Notes under the pieces: generated by a model
Seen by the model: the letters and a program-made list of their open reading frames with translations, nothing else
Databases searched by the model: none
What the model was told of the DNA's origin: nothing
Made by a program: the position numbers and the translations under genes
Part shown: positions 25,416 through 34,401 of the stretch, one piece after another
Position numbering within the stretch: position 1 is the first letter of the stretch
Layout of the letters: every line of letters starts with the position of its first letter
Assembly: GCF_008632455.1 (NCBI RefSeq)
Contig: NZ_CP043929.1
Span: 2,914,001-2,978,000 of the forward strand
Length of the DNA: 64,000 nt
Direction of reading: 5' to 3'
From: Methylomonas rhizoryzae
Lineage (GTDB): Bacteria > Pseudomonadota > Gammaproteobacteria > Methylococcales > Methylomonadaceae

Positions 25416-26336
25416 TTAGATCGTAGCGCTCTCGCTGTCTACCATGATTTGCGCATCGACGAACCGGTCACCGCCGGTCTCGGTAACAGGATACAAAATC
25501 GCTAAAATGCCGGCTATTTTATCGCGCATTTCCCGGCGGTCGATAATCATGTCGATTGCGCCGTGCTCCTGCAAAAATTCGCTGCGCTGGAAGCCTTCCG
25601 GAAGCTTCTCCCTGACGGTTTGCTCGATCACCCTGGGACCGGCAAAACCGATCAGCGCGTCGGGCTCGGCAGCGTTGATGTCGCCCAACATCGCCAAACT
25701 GGCGGATACGCCGCCCATGGTCGGGTCGGTCATGAACGATATATAAGGTATCCCGGCCGTGGCCAATTTAGCCAATGCGGCACTGGTTTTACTCATTTGA
25801 AACAAGGAGTATAAAGATTCCTGCATCCGCGCGCCGCCGCTGGCGGTAAAAACGATAAACGGCAAGCGCAAGCGCAAACTTTCGTTGATACCGCGCACGA
25901 AACGTTCGCCGACCACCGACCCCATGGACCCGCCCATAAAACTGAAATCGAAAGCCGCCGCGACAATGCCACGTCCGTGCAGCGAGCCTCGCATGGTCAC
26001 CAGTGCGTCGTTTTCGTTGCTTTGCTTTTGCGCCTGACTGATACGGTCTTTGTATCGTTTGCTGTCTTTGAATTTCAAAGGATCGCTGGGCTTTAAACCG
26101 GCGCCGATTTCGACGCGCTCGCCTTCGTCCAGAAACAGTTCCAGCCGGGTGCGGGCGGAAATCCGCAAATGGTGATCGCATTTGGGGCAAACATGCAGAT
26201 TTTTGACTAGCTCCGCGTTAAACAAAATGGCATCGCAACGCGGACATTTGCTCCATAGTCCCTCTGGTACGGAATTACGCTTTTCGGTCGCCTCGGTACG
26301 TATGATGGAGGGAACTAATTTCTCAAACCAACTCAT
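25416..26336 (-). CDS. accD: Acetyl-CoA carboxylase carboxyltransferase subunit beta
   Basis: 306 residues. A zinc ribbon (CPRC at about 32-35 and CPKC at about 51-54) precedes the crotonase-type carboxyltransferase core: FSFMGGSMGSVVGERFVRG, ASGGARMQESLYSLFQMSKT, TDPTMGGVSASLA and GFAGPRVIEQTVREKLPEGF. It works with AccA to transfer CO2 from biotin-carboxyl-carrier protein to acetyl-CoA, giving malonyl-CoA for fatty acids. Position between trpA and folC is the usual one; all key motifs are present. Confidence 0.95.
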   Translation of the reverse strand: MSWFEKLVPSIIRTEATEKRNSVPEGLWSKCPRCDAILFNAELVKNLHVCPKCDHHLRISARTRLELFLDEGERVEIGAGLKPSDPLKFKDSKRYKDRISQAQKQSNENDALVTMRGSLHGRGIVAAAFDFSFMGGSMGSVVGERFVRGINESLRLRLPFIVFTASGGARMQESLYSLFQMSKTSAALAKLATAGIPYISFMTDPTMGGVSASLAMLGDINAAEPDALIGFAGPRVIEQTVREKLPEGFQRSEFLQEHGAIDMIIDRREMRDKIAGILAILYPVTETGGDRFVDAQIMVDSESATI

Positions 26337-26361
26337 TTTATTCTCTACTCCGCGTCGAGCT

Positions 26362-27165
26362 CTAGCTATCCATCGCTTGGCGCATGGACGTTAATAATTC
26401 GATGATGCCGCGCTTGGCTTGATCGGGATCGTCCAAACTGGCTTCGATTTTACTGATCAGGGCACTGCCGACCACCACTCCGTCGGCGATATTGGCTATG
26501 GTTTTAGCTGTTTCGGCATCCTTGACGCCGAAACCGACTCCGACCGGCAAATCGGTATTGGCCTTGACCAGCTTTAATTTTTCCTCGACGTCGCCGGTAT
26601 CCAAATGGCCGGCCCCGGTAACCCCTTTCAGAGAGACGTAGTACAGATAACCGCTGCCGACCGCATCCATTTTTCGAATGCGTTCCGCCGTGGTATTGGG
26701 TGCCAACAAAAAGATTTGGTCGATTTCGCGCGCTCTTAACAAGGCTACGCAATGTTCCGATTCTTCCGGCGGCAAATCCACCGTCAACACGCCGTCGATG
26801 TCGGCGCGTTGCACGGCGTTGGCGAAATCTTCATAACCCATGATTTCGATGGGATTCAAATACCCCATCAACACCAGCGGCGTGGTTTGGTCGGTTTTGC
26901 GAAACTCCATGGCCATGCTCAACACTTTACGCAAACCGACATGATGGACCAAAGCCCGCTCGCTGGCGCGCTGAATCACCGGACCGTCGGCCATCGGGTC
27001 GGAAAACGGTACACCCAATTCTAAAATATCAGCGCCGGCCTTGACCATTTCGTGCAACATCGGCACGGTAAATTCCGGGTAGGGATCGCCGGCGGTAATG
27101 AAAGGAATCAGGGCTTTTCGGCCGGACGCGCGTAATTCGGCGAATTTGGCGGCTAAACGGCTCAT
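26362..27165 (-). CDS. trpA: Tryptophan synthase alpha chain
   Basis: 267 residues, TIM barrel. The catalytic Glu is in ILELGVPFSDPMADGPVIQ, with FITAGDPYP near the N-terminus and GVLTVDLPPEES, YYVSLKGVTGAGHLD and GVGFGVKDAETA further on. It cleaves indole-3-glycerol phosphate to indole and glyceraldehyde-3-phosphate; indole is channelled to TrpB. The ATG at 27165 overlaps the trpB stop (ATGA), indicating translational coupling. The open frame continues upstream inside trpB but that part is an out-of-frame reading. Confidence 0.95.
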   Translation of the reverse strand: MSRLAAKFAELRASGRKALIPFITAGDPYPEFTVPMLHEMVKAGADILELGVPFSDPMADGPVIQRASERALVHHVGLRKVLSMAMEFRKTDQTTPLVLMGYLNPIEIMGYEDFANAVQRADIDGVLTVDLPPEESEHCVALLRAREIDQIFLLAPNTTAERIRKMDAVGSGYLYYVSLKGVTGAGHLDTGDVEEKLKLVKANTDLPVGVGFGVKDAETAKTIANIADGVVVGSALISKIEASLDDPDQAKRGIIELLTSMRQAMDS

Positions 27166-28364
27166 AACGAAATCCCCTCGCGTTGCATGATGGTGTGCAT
27201 GTCCTTGTCGCCGCGGCCGGACAGATTGGCGACGATGATTTGCTCTTGCCGCATCCGCGGAGCCAGCTTCATCGTATAAGCCAGGGCATGGCTGGATTCC
27301 AGGGCCGGAATAATGCCTTCCATCCGGGTCAAGGCGTGAAAGCCTTGCAAGGCTTCGTCGTCGGTGATGCTGACGTATTCGGCGCGGCCTATGTCTTTCA
27401 ACCAAGCATGTTCGGGGCCGACGCCGGGATAATCCAGCCCGGCCGAAATTGAATGGGTTTCGATAATTTCGCCGTCGTCGTCGGCCATCAGATAAGTGCG
27501 GTTGCCGTGCAACACGCCGGGCCTACCTGCGGACAACGGCGCGGAATGCCGCCCGGTCTCTATGCCGTCGCCGGCCGCTTCGACGCCTATCATTTTCACC
27601 GAGGCGTCGTCTATGAAAGGGTAAAAAAGCCCGATTGCATTGGAGCCGCCGCCTACGCAAGCGACCAAAGCGTCCGGCAATTTACCGGCTTGATCCAGGC
27701 ATTGCTGCCGAGCTTCCCGGCCTATCACCGCCTGAAAATCGCGCACCATGGCCGGGTAAGGATGCGGGCCGGCTACCGTCCCTATGATGTAAAAAGTGTT
27801 GTCGATATTGGTCACCCAATCGCGCAAGGCTTCGTTTAGCGCGTCTTTTAGGGTTTTCGAGCCTGATTCGACCGGCACCACGGTGGCACCCAACAGCTTC
27901 ATACGGTACACGTTCAACGCCTGGCGAGCCACGTCGACCGCGCCCATGTAGACCACGCACTCCAGTCCGAGCCGTGCCGCGACCGTGGCAGTGGCCACCC
28001 CGTGCTGGCCGGCGCCGGTTTCGGCGATGATGCGGGTTTTTCCCATGCGCTTGGCCAATAACGCCTGGCCGACCGTGTTGTTGACCTTATGCGCGCCGGT
28101 ATGATTGAGATCTTCGCGTTTCAAATAAATTTGCGCGCCGCCCAGATGCTCGCTCCAGCGTTGCGCGTGGTACAGCGGCGACGGCCTGCCGACGTAATCG
28201 CGCAAATCGGCATCCAATTCGGCAATGAAATCGGGATCTTGCAAATAGCGCTGATAAGCTTCGTTGAGCTCGGTAATGGCGGGCATCAAGGTTTCCGCCA
28301 CGAAAATACCGCCGTAAGGCCCGAAATGGCCCCGGACATCCGGCATTGCGTATTTCTCAGTCAT
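27162..28364 (-). CDS. trpB: Tryptophan synthase beta chain
   Basis: A 400-residue PLP enzyme that joins indole and serine to tryptophan. The PLP lysine is in REDLNHTGAHKVNNTVGQAL. The phosphate-binding glycine loop is ACVGGGSNAIGLFYPF, and ETGAGQHGVATATV and YLMADDDGEIIETHSISAGL are also canonical. The length is normal for the TrpB1 type that pairs with TrpA. It starts 2 nt after the trpF stop and overlaps trpA by 4 nt, so trpF, trpB and trpA form one translational unit. Confidence 0.96.
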   Translation of the reverse strand: MTEKYAMPDVRGHFGPYGGIFVAETLMPAITELNEAYQRYLQDPDFIAELDADLRDYVGRPSPLYHAQRWSEHLGGAQIYLKREDLNHTGAHKVNNTVGQALLAKRMGKTRIIAETGAGQHGVATATVAARLGLECVVYMGAVDVARQALNVYRMKLLGATVVPVESGSKTLKDALNEALRDWVTNIDNTFYIIGTVAGPHPYPAMVRDFQAVIGREARQQCLDQAGKLPDALVACVGGGSNAIGLFYPFIDDASVKMIGVEAAGDGIETGRHSAPLSAGRPGVLHGNRTYLMADDDGEIIETHSISAGLDYPGVGPEHAWLKDIGRAEYVSITDDEALQGFHALTRMEGIIPALESSHALAYTMKLAPRMRQEQIIVANLSGRGDKDMHTIMQREGISL

Positions 28365-28366
28365 GA

Positions 28367-28990
28367 TTACTCTGTTACTTGATTAGTTATTCTTATGAAG
28401 GCCGCCATTTTCCCGGTATCCTTTATGCCCTTGCCGGCTTCCACGCCGCTACTGACGTCCAACGCATAGGGCCTAACTTGCCGTACCGCTTGCGCGGCAT
28501 TTTCCGCCGACAATCCGCCGGCTAAAATGATAGGCATCGAATGCGCGCGCGGGATCAAGTCCCAATCGAATCCGCTGCCGCTACCGCCCTGCACTCCCGG
28601 ATGATAGGCATCCAACAACAAACCTGCCGCATCGGCGTAGTCTTGCTCGTAGTCCGACAACTCGATGTCAGGCGTCATCCTAATCGCTTTGATATAGGGT
28701 TTGCGATAAATCCGGCAGGCATCCGGGGTCTCCGCGCCGTGAAACTGCAAGCAATCTATCGCCACTTCGCCTAACACTTGCCTGACCCAATCCGGATCGG
28801 CGTCTACAAACAAACCGACCACAGTCACGAAGGCCGGCAAAGCCCTGACTATGCAAGCGGCCTGCTCTATCGTCACGTTACGCGGGCTGGGCGGATAAAA
28901 CACCAAACCTACCGCGTCCACCCCCAACCTTGCCGCGGCAACGGCATCTTGTACCCGAGTAAAGCCGCAAATTTTAACGCGAGTTCGCAT
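28367..28990 (-). CDS. trpF: Phosphoribosylanthranilate isomerase
   Basis: 207 residues. The N-terminal RVKICGFTRVQDA has the catalytic Cys. VGLVFYPPSPRNV, LQFHGAETPD, LLLDAYHPGVQGGSG (catalytic Asp), ILAGGLSAENA and LDVSSGVEAGKGIKD follow in the family order. It isomerises N-phosphoribosylanthranilate in tryptophan synthesis. ATG 28990 has a strong GGGGAGG six bases upstream, which rules out the start five codons earlier. It leads the trp-acc-fol-pur-met run on the minus strand. Confidence 0.95.
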   Translation of the reverse strand: MRTRVKICGFTRVQDAVAAARLGVDAVGLVFYPPSPRNVTIEQAACIVRALPAFVTVVGLFVDADPDWVRQVLGEVAIDCLQFHGAETPDACRIYRKPYIKAIRMTPDIELSDYEQDYADAAGLLLDAYHPGVQGGSGSGFDWDLIPRAHSMPIILAGGLSAENAAQAVRQVRPYALDVSSGVEAGKGIKDTGKMAAFIRITNQVTE

Positions 28991-29085
28991 CGGCTGCCTC
29001 CCCAAAAAGGCCGGCTAGCATACCATAACGCTGGAAAATTTCGCGACGCAAATTGCCGCAAGACTCCGGGCTATAGGTCCGGGCA

Positions 29086-29838
29086 TCAATGGTTGTGACC
29101 GTGGTGGTCGTGATGATGAGCGTCCGGCGCTACCGGTGGGGGCGGGGGCGCCTGTAAAACGGGTTCGACCGCAATCGGCGGGGTTTCGCCGGTAGCCGGC
29201 ATGGCACTATCGCCGTGTTGATGCCGAAGCGCCGCCGCTTGATTCAGGGCTTCGACAGGCTTGACCGCCACACCGTATCGGTAAACCATCAAGCCACCCA
29301 AATCGGCGGTGAATGTCAACAGCACGAATAGCACGCTAGCCAACAACTGATACAAGGTGTTGGCGGCACCGCTGAGTTCCTGCTTGGCCAGCCAGCGCCA
29401 CACCGCCAACGCCGATGCCAGCGACAAGACCGAAATCCCCAAGTGCTCGTGATTTTCCATGATTTCGTGCACCTCGCCGCCGTGAGGGATAGTGGCGGCG
29501 GCAAGCAAGCCGGCCGCGACCGTGAACCCGGCAAACACGGTGCCGGAGTATAAAAACCAACCGGCGATATGGCGCCATGAAGACTTGGACCACAAACTTC
29601 CGCCCAAATCGAACAAGTAAAACAAGGTCAACAACGCGATCGGAAAATGCACGAACAACGGGTGCAAATTATCCAGACTCGCCAAGCCCGGCATCAACGC
29701 CTGACCTACTTGAGCAGGCGACAGCTGCAGCAAGGACTCGATGAAGCTCAAAATGCTCTCCACCGCTCCCGCCGGACCGCCCCCCGAATCGCCGCCGCCG
29801 TGTACGGCAAAACTCGTAAAACCAACCATATCCAACAT
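29086..29838 (-). CDS. DUF2231 family membrane protein with His-rich tail
   Basis: 250 residues. The signature LHPLFVHFPIALLTLFYLFD stands in the first helix of a four-helix membrane core (further helices WFLYSGTVFAGFTVAAGLLA, LGISVLSLASALAVWRW and LLASVLFVLLTFTADLGGLM). The C-terminal 50 residues are soluble and end in PPPPPVAPDAHHHDHHGHNH, a strong metal-binding-like tail. DUF2231 proteins are of unknown function; a redox or metal-related membrane role is only suggested by the histidines. The start is supported by GGGGG 6 nt upstream. It lies 95 nt before trpF and downstream of apbE. Confidence 0.8.
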   Translation of the reverse strand: MLDMVGFTSFAVHGGGDSGGGPAGAVESILSFIESLLQLSPAQVGQALMPGLASLDNLHPLFVHFPIALLTLFYLFDLGGSLWSKSSWRHIAGWFLYSGTVFAGFTVAAGLLAAATIPHGGEVHEIMENHEHLGISVLSLASALAVWRWLAKQELSGAANTLYQLLASVLFVLLTFTADLGGLMVYRYGVAVKPVEALNQAAALRHQHGDSAMPATGETPPIAVEPVLQAPPPPPVAPDAHHHDHHGHNH

Positions 29839-29860
29839 TATATCCCCCGGGTGTTTTAAG

Positions 29861-29880
29861 GCCGCCGGCAGTTAGGCGGC
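29861..29880 (-). terminator. GC-rich hairpin after apbE
   Basis: GCCGCC and GGCGGC pair around an 8-nt loop between apbE and the DUF2231 gene. On the minus strand the hairpin is followed by CTTAAAAC, a poor T-run, so termination may be weak. Confidence 0.3.
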
Positions 29881-29895
29881 GGCGACGGCTGACGT

Positions 29896-30945
29896 TTACT
29901 CTATCGACAAACCGCTAGCCGCCAAAGCCTGCGATTTAGTTTCCACGAACCGGTCGCCTTGCTGCTGCACGAATAACACTTTGATCCGTTCCGCATCGGC
30001 CCATTGCATAGCTTGCTGTTGGCCTACACACAACAACGCCGTCGACAGGGCGTCCGCCAACGTCGGATCCTCGTGCAATACCGTCACCGAGACCAAATCG
30101 TGACTGACGGGTTTACCGGTTCCGGCATCCAACACGTGACTGTAGCGTTTACCGTTGACATCGAAATAGTGCCGATAAGTTCCCGATGTCATCACCGCCA
30201 AAGCATGTTCGGTAGGCATGCTCAGTACTTTGGACATACGCTGCTGATCCGGCAGCGGTTTTTCCACCGCAATACGCCAAGCCCCGCCGTCCGGCTTGCG
30301 ACCTTGGGTTTTCAACTCGCCACCGATTTCAACCAGATAATTCCTTACCCCGTTTTGCTCCATGACCCGGCTGATGCGTTCGACGCTGTAGCCTTGCGCA
30401 ATCGAGGACACGTCTACCCGCACCTGTGCCGGCTTGCGTAAATGGGTATCGTCGACGACTTCCACTTTGTCCATGCCGACGTTGGCCAGCGTACCGGATA
30501 ACATCGCTTGATCCGGAATATTCAACACGTCGTCCTTAAAGCCCCACAAGTCGAACAAGGGTTTAATCGTCAAGTCGTAACAACCTTGGCTGGCGCGAGT
30601 TACGCTTGCAGCGATTTTAACCAAAGACACGATTTCCGGGCCGACTTCTTGGCTGGCGTTGGATTCGCTGTTGTTGAACGACTCGATCAGCGAATCGGCC
30701 CGGTAATTCGACAACACGTTGTCGATTCGCTCCAGTTCACCGGCAACGGCCTGCTGCAAGTTCCGGGCGTCCACCGCTGGCTCGGACCAGTAACTGATAT
30801 GGTAGGTGGTACCTTGGGTAAAGCCTTCGAACTTTTGCAATTCGACCCGCTCGGAACAGGCGGTGGCGAAAAAAACGATCAAAAACCATGCAAGGAATTT
30901 GGATAAGCCGGTATTCGCTACGCTATCGCATCGAACGCGCGGCAA
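29896..30945 (-). CDS. apbE: FAD:protein FMN transferase (ApbE)
   Basis: 349 residues. KFLAWFLIVFFATACSE is a lipoprotein signal with lipobox ATAC. The ApbE core shows GTTYHISYW, LSNYRADSLIESFN, SQGCYDLTIKPLFDLWGF, VDVSSIAQGYSVERI, YLVEIGGELKTQGRKPDG, MTSGTYRHYF, SHVLDAGTGKPV and the metal-binding DALSTALL. It attaches FMN covalently to a threonine of target flavoproteins such as NqrB/NqrC or RnfG. The start is likely TTG 30945, since GGAGG lies 6 nt upstream. An ATG at 30975 is deeper inside the upstream phosphatase gene. The overlap with that gene is 23 nt. Confidence 0.92.
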   Translation of the reverse strand: MPRVRCDSVANTGLSKFLAWFLIVFFATACSERVELQKFEGFTQGTTYHISYWSEPAVDARNLQQAVAGELERIDNVLSNYRADSLIESFNNSESNASQEVGPEIVSLVKIAASVTRASQGCYDLTIKPLFDLWGFKDDVLNIPDQAMLSGTLANVGMDKVEVVDDTHLRKPAQVRVDVSSIAQGYSVERISRVMEQNGVRNYLVEIGGELKTQGRKPDGGAWRIAVEKPLPDQQRMSKVLSMPTEHALAVMTSGTYRHYFDVNGKRYSHVLDAGTGKPVSHDLVSVTVLHEDPTLADALSTALLCVGQQQAMQWADAERIKVLFVQQQGDRFVETKSQALAASGLSIE

Positions 30946-31510
30946 CGTAGTCCTCCGATAAGTGCTTGACGGCATTTTCTATGGTCTTGTAACAGTTGAT
31001 GAAATAATCCGGATCCAGATTCATGGGATCGTGTATGTGCGGCTGCATGGGCCTCGCCCACAAACCCAACAACGCAATGTCGGCCTGAATCGCGGGCAAA
31101 GCGTTGCGCAAACGTTCAATTTGCCTCGCTTCCATCACCAAGTACAAATCGCCGTCGCGCGGGACGAAATCGCCGATGTCGGTCGCTCGGTGCGCAGCAA
31201 GGTCGCGGCCGCGCCGTTTTGCGGTGTCTATGGCCGGTCCGTAAGCGGGCTGCCCGCTAGCGGACGCCAAACCCAACGATACGGCAGGCAGGCCGGATTC
31301 GCGCGCGATCAATTCGGCATAGGGACTGCGACACACGTTCCCCAGGCACACGAAAACCAAGCGCTCTACCTTGGATAAATCCGGCGTTAGCTGCCGATCG
31401 TATCGGCCCGACAGATAGTCGAGCCAAGCCAAACCCAAGCGTATTAAGCCTCGATAAGTCCCGAAATGGGTGTCGATACGTTTGAAAAATGCTGTCGGAT
31501 AGTGCCGCAT
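30923..31510 (-). CDS. Low-molecular-weight protein-tyrosine phosphatase family protein
   Basis: 195 residues. The P-loop CLGNVCRSP (CX5R) stands after LVFV, preceded by an unusual 50-residue N-terminal helical extension (RIDTHFGTYRGLIRLGLAWL). The catalytic acid is probably Asp in HDPMNLDPDYF. The family dephosphorylates tyrosine residues, often of polysaccharide co-polymerase kinases, which fits the neighbouring ATP-grasp and deacetylase genes. Start ATG 31510 is tentative: no strong ribosome site is seen, and an in-frame GTG 72 nt upstream exists. It overlaps apbE. Confidence 0.82.
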   Translation of the reverse strand: MRHYPTAFFKRIDTHFGTYRGLIRLGLAWLDYLSGRYDRQLTPDLSKVERLVFVCLGNVCRSPYAELIARESGLPAVSLGLASASGQPAYGPAIDTAKRRGRDLAAHRATDIGDFVPRDGDLYLVMEARQIERLRNALPAIQADIALLGLWARPMQPHIHDPMNLDPDYFINCYKTIENAVKHLSEDYVAARSMR

Positions 31511-31591
31511 GGCTGAATTTTCCCACTGCCTGCTGTTAAATTTGTTTTTTAAAGTCTCGGGTGCCGGCGTTGACACCGCCAATCAATCTGC

Positions 31592-32800
31592 CTAAAGCCT
31601 AAACAATTTACGCAGCATATTCACGAGGTCAAATAAAAACGGTTTAGGGTCGTCCCAACTGAATACGTAGTAGTAACTGTCGGCCCGGAAAAACCGGCGC
31701 AAAAACGCCGATATTTCCGCGCATTTGGAAAATCGCAAGGTCTTGTTTTGAATCCTGTCCGGGAATAACAAAATGGTCATCAGGCGTTTGCATTCCGGCA
31801 CCAGATAGCGGCATTGGATATTGGCTTGGTATTGCGGCTGTTCGGGTTGCTGCCCACCGGTCGCCGCCAAAAACCAGCCGCTAACGAACGGCACCCCTGC
31901 GTAGTAGGCTAACGGTAAACTCCCCCAAAACCGGCCGTTGATTTCCATCAACACCGCACGCTGCCGGATCGGATCGTAGCGATACTCGACCATGGCCGGC
32001 CCGGTCCAATCGAGGGTTTGCAGCAATTGCGCCGATTTGGCCATCAACTCTTGATGCAGATCCAAGCCGAGCGAACGGCAAACCACGGACACCCCGCCTT
32101 CCGGCGGCCATTCGGCTATGCGCTGGTGCTGAAACCTCAAAATCACCCGGCCGGCAGACGCCAAGAACATTTGCCCCAAGCCGTATCCGGGGCAGTACTC
32201 CTGAATCAACGGAAACTCGCCGATCACGTCGTACTCGGTTAAATATTGTTTTAATTCCGCTGGGTCGTAAACGTAGCGAAACTTGTCGACCTGCCGGTTT
32301 AACGCGTGAATCTTAGCCTTGACCGCATGCGGATTGTCCCATTTAAGAATCAAAGGATAAGACAATTCGCTCGCGAGACCCTCCAGGTCCGCCAATGCCT
32401 TGATCCGCCAAGTTTTCGGGGTATCGATCCCGATTTGCCGGGCGGCCTCCAAGGTAACATTTTTATTGACCACCGCCGCGAACGCCGCTTCACTCGGCAC
32501 GATGGGTTGCGCCTGCAAGGCGTCGCGGTTGCGTTGCAAAAACATAATGTCGTCTTCGCTGACCGCCATGATCCAGGGACAAGCGAAAGCCTCGGCGATA
32601 GCGTTCAATTGCTCGACCAATTGGCCGGATTGCCGATAGTGCGCGCTTTCCAGATATTTCGAATATAAACCGACGCTGCCCTTGCCCCAGCCTATTCCGT
32701 GTACTTTGATACCGGCTCGGCCCAGCTCGCGAATCATAGTCAATCCGATAGGCGAATCGGCTCCTAACAAAATCGTCTGCATAGATTGGGATGATTGCAT
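31592..32800 (-). CDS. ATP-grasp enzyme (carboxylate-amine ligase-like)
   Basis: 402 residues. A Rossmann-like pre-ATP-grasp part (ILLGADSPIGLTMIRELGRA) is followed by the ATP-grasp fold: YPLILKWDNPHAVKAKI holds the ATP lysine, FPLIQEYCPGYGLGQMF the hinge, and VLMEINGRFWGSLPLAYYAG the Mg-binding Glu/Asn. The C-terminal 100 residues are basic and aromatic-rich. Such enzymes join a carboxylate and an amine through an acyl-phosphate. With the deacetylase and phosphatase it may modify a cell-surface glycan; this is inferred from neighbours only. ATG 32800 is likely, with ATG 32782 as an alternative. Confidence 0.8.
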   Translation of the reverse strand: MQSSQSMQTILLGADSPIGLTMIRELGRAGIKVHGIGWGKGSVGLYSKYLESAHYRQSGQLVEQLNAIAEAFACPWIMAVSEDDIMFLQRNRDALQAQPIVPSEAAFAAVVNKNVTLEAARQIGIDTPKTWRIKALADLEGLASELSYPLILKWDNPHAVKAKIHALNRQVDKFRYVYDPAELKQYLTEYDVIGEFPLIQEYCPGYGLGQMFLASAGRVILRFQHQRIAEWPPEGGVSVVCRSLGLDLHQELMAKSAQLLQTLDWTGPAMVEYRYDPIRQRAVLMEINGRFWGSLPLAYYAGVPFVSGWFLAATGGQQPEQPQYQANIQCRYLVPECKRLMTILLFPDRIQNKTLRFSKCAEISAFLRRFFRADSYYYVFSWDDPKPFLFDLVNMLRKLFRL

Positions 32801-32814
32801 GGCGAGAACGGGTT

Positions 32815-33780
32815 TTATTGATAACGGCCGGCGGCCTGTGCCAAATAACGACCAGCAGTCAGCCAGGCCGGAGTTTCGGGTAATTCGGGTTGAAGAGCCG
32901 AGACTTGCGGGACCAAGCCGCCGATGCCCACGGTAGCGAACCGGTCGGCATGGTCGGCCAAATAACGGCATAACGCGACAAAGCGGCGAAAAACCATGCG
33001 GTCAGGCCGCAATTTGTCCTCGGTCAGCAACTCGAAGTTGTGCAGCACTATCACCACACTATCCCACCCCGTCCGCTGTGCATATTCCAACATCCAACGC
33101 ATTTCGGCGAACGAACAGGCCGTTAATTGCAGGTGCCGGGATAGGCGCGCGCCTCCCGGCCGGTACACCGATACCGGCAGTTCCGTCACGCCGGCATCTA
33201 TGGCCGGTTGCAGCAGCCGCCGACCCGGAAACATGTCGCAAACGCCAACCGGCGCAGCCCAGTTGTAACTACTGTCGATAAAAATCCCGTTATCGGCCAA
33301 GGCCAGCAAGGTATTGCGGTCGGCGGCGTAACTGCCGGCCCGAAACCCCTCTACCGATTGCGCCCCGGCTGCGACCAGCAATTCTTTGGCCTTGGCGATG
33401 ATTCGGCGTTGTTGCTCCGGAGAAAACCCGCTTAATCTGGGCTGTTTGGTGTGCATGTCGAATAACGGCGCTTCCCGGGATTCATCCAACCATTCCGGGT
33501 GCGCGTGCAGTTGTACGTCCTGGCCGGCATCTTGCACCAAGCCGACGATTTCCCGCAAGGGCTCCAAACCGAAACGCAAGGCGAACAAAGGCTCGACGAA
33601 AAATGTCGCCCGCAAGCCGAAATCGGCCAACACTTTGAACAAAATCGGCAAAGCATAATGTCCGGCCCGAGTCGGGCCGTACACGTATTTTCTGAAATAA
33701 TCCGGAAACTTGGCGTCCAAATCATGCCAACCCTCGCACCAGACTTCGGTATCAACAGTCAATAAAACATTGGTCATCAT
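32815..33780 (-). CDS. Polysaccharide deacetylase-like protein
   Basis: 321 residues. NVLLTVDTEVW gives the first Asp motif of the NodB/CE4 fold. LHAHPEWLDES supplies the metal-binding HxH region, and GFRAGSYAADRNTLLALADN the RxxS motif. The family removes N-acetyl groups from glycans. The start is set to ATG 33780 (or the adjacent ATG at 33777), because earlier starts would overlap smpB in another frame. It is followed 14 nt later by the ATP-grasp gene, so the two are probably co-transcribed. No signal peptide is visible, unusual for a secreted deacetylase, so the substrate may be cytosolic or lipid-linked. Confidence 0.8.
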   Translation of the reverse strand: MMTNVLLTVDTEVWCEGWHDLDAKFPDYFRKYVYGPTRAGHYALPILFKVLADFGLRATFFVEPLFALRFGLEPLREIVGLVQDAGQDVQLHAHPEWLDESREAPLFDMHTKQPRLSGFSPEQQRRIIAKAKELLVAAGAQSVEGFRAGSYAADRNTLLALADNGIFIDSSYNWAAPVGVCDMFPGRRLLQPAIDAGVTELPVSVYRPGGARLSRHLQLTACSFAEMRWMLEYAQRTGWDSVVIVLHNFELLTEDKLRPDRMVFRRFVALCRYLADHADRFATVGIGGLVPQVSALQPELPETPAWLTAGRYLAQAAGRYQ

Positions 33781-33818
33781 GTAATCCGGAAGAATTTTAG
33801 GGCCGGCATCGACTCGAA

Positions 33819-34304
33819 TTAAGCGTGCTTCATCACTCTGGCCTTTTCCCGCTGCCAATCCTTTTCCTTGGCGGTTTGACGCTTATCGTGCAATTTCTTG
33901 CCTTTGGCCAAACCGATTTTCAGTTTGGCGCGGCCGCGCACCCAATACATCGATAGCGGAATCAAGGTGTAGCCCTTGCGCTCCACCGAACCGATCAATT
34001 TCGACAATTCGCGCTTATGCAACAATAGTTTTTTACGGCGCACCGCGTCGGGATTCACATGGGTAGAAGCCGACAACAGCGGCGACACGTGAGCCCCGCA
34101 CAACCACGCTTCGCCGCGTTTGATGTCCACGTAACTTTCTTTCAGCTGTATCCTGCCGTCTCTCAAACTCTTGACTTCCCAGCCTTCCAGCACCAAACCG
34201 GCCTCGAATTGCTCCTCGATGTAATACTCGTGGGTAGCCTGGCGATTGACGGCTATGGTGTTGTCGGTTTGCTTGCTGTCCTTTTTGGATTTCTTGGCTG
34301 CCAT
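33819..34304 (-). CDS. smpB: tmRNA-binding protein SmpB
   Basis: 161 residues. The OB-fold core shows NRQATHEYYIEEQFEAGLVL, EGWEVKSLRDGRIQLKESYV and GEAWLCGAHVSP. The C-terminal basic tail has KGKKLHDKRQTAKEKDWQRE. It binds tmRNA and helps rescue stalled ribosomes by trans-translation. The tmRNA gene itself is not seen in the window. It is divergent from the transporter gene by 97 nt. An N-terminal lysine-rich extension is normal. Confidence 0.95.
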   Translation of the reverse strand: MAAKKSKKDSKQTDNTIAVNRQATHEYYIEEQFEAGLVLEGWEVKSLRDGRIQLKESYVDIKRGEAWLCGAHVSPLLSASTHVNPDAVRRKKLLLHKRELSKLIGSVERKGYTLIPLSMYWVRGRAKLKIGLAKGKKLHDKRQTAKEKDWQREKARVMKHA

Positions 34305-34401
34305 GGCGTGCTGCGGATTTTTCCCTGACTGGAATAGATAATTTTGTTATTTTAACCGACCAGCAAGCAAAATAACGACATAATCAACCCGGCTTTGTCC
34401 C
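34305..34401. promoter_or_regulatory. Divergent promoter region smpB / transporter
   Basis: A 97-base AT-rich gap separates the divergent smpB and symporter genes, so promoters for both must lie here. ATAATTTTGTTATTTT within it is a plausible -10 type stretch. No specific operator is identifiable. Confidence 0.35.
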
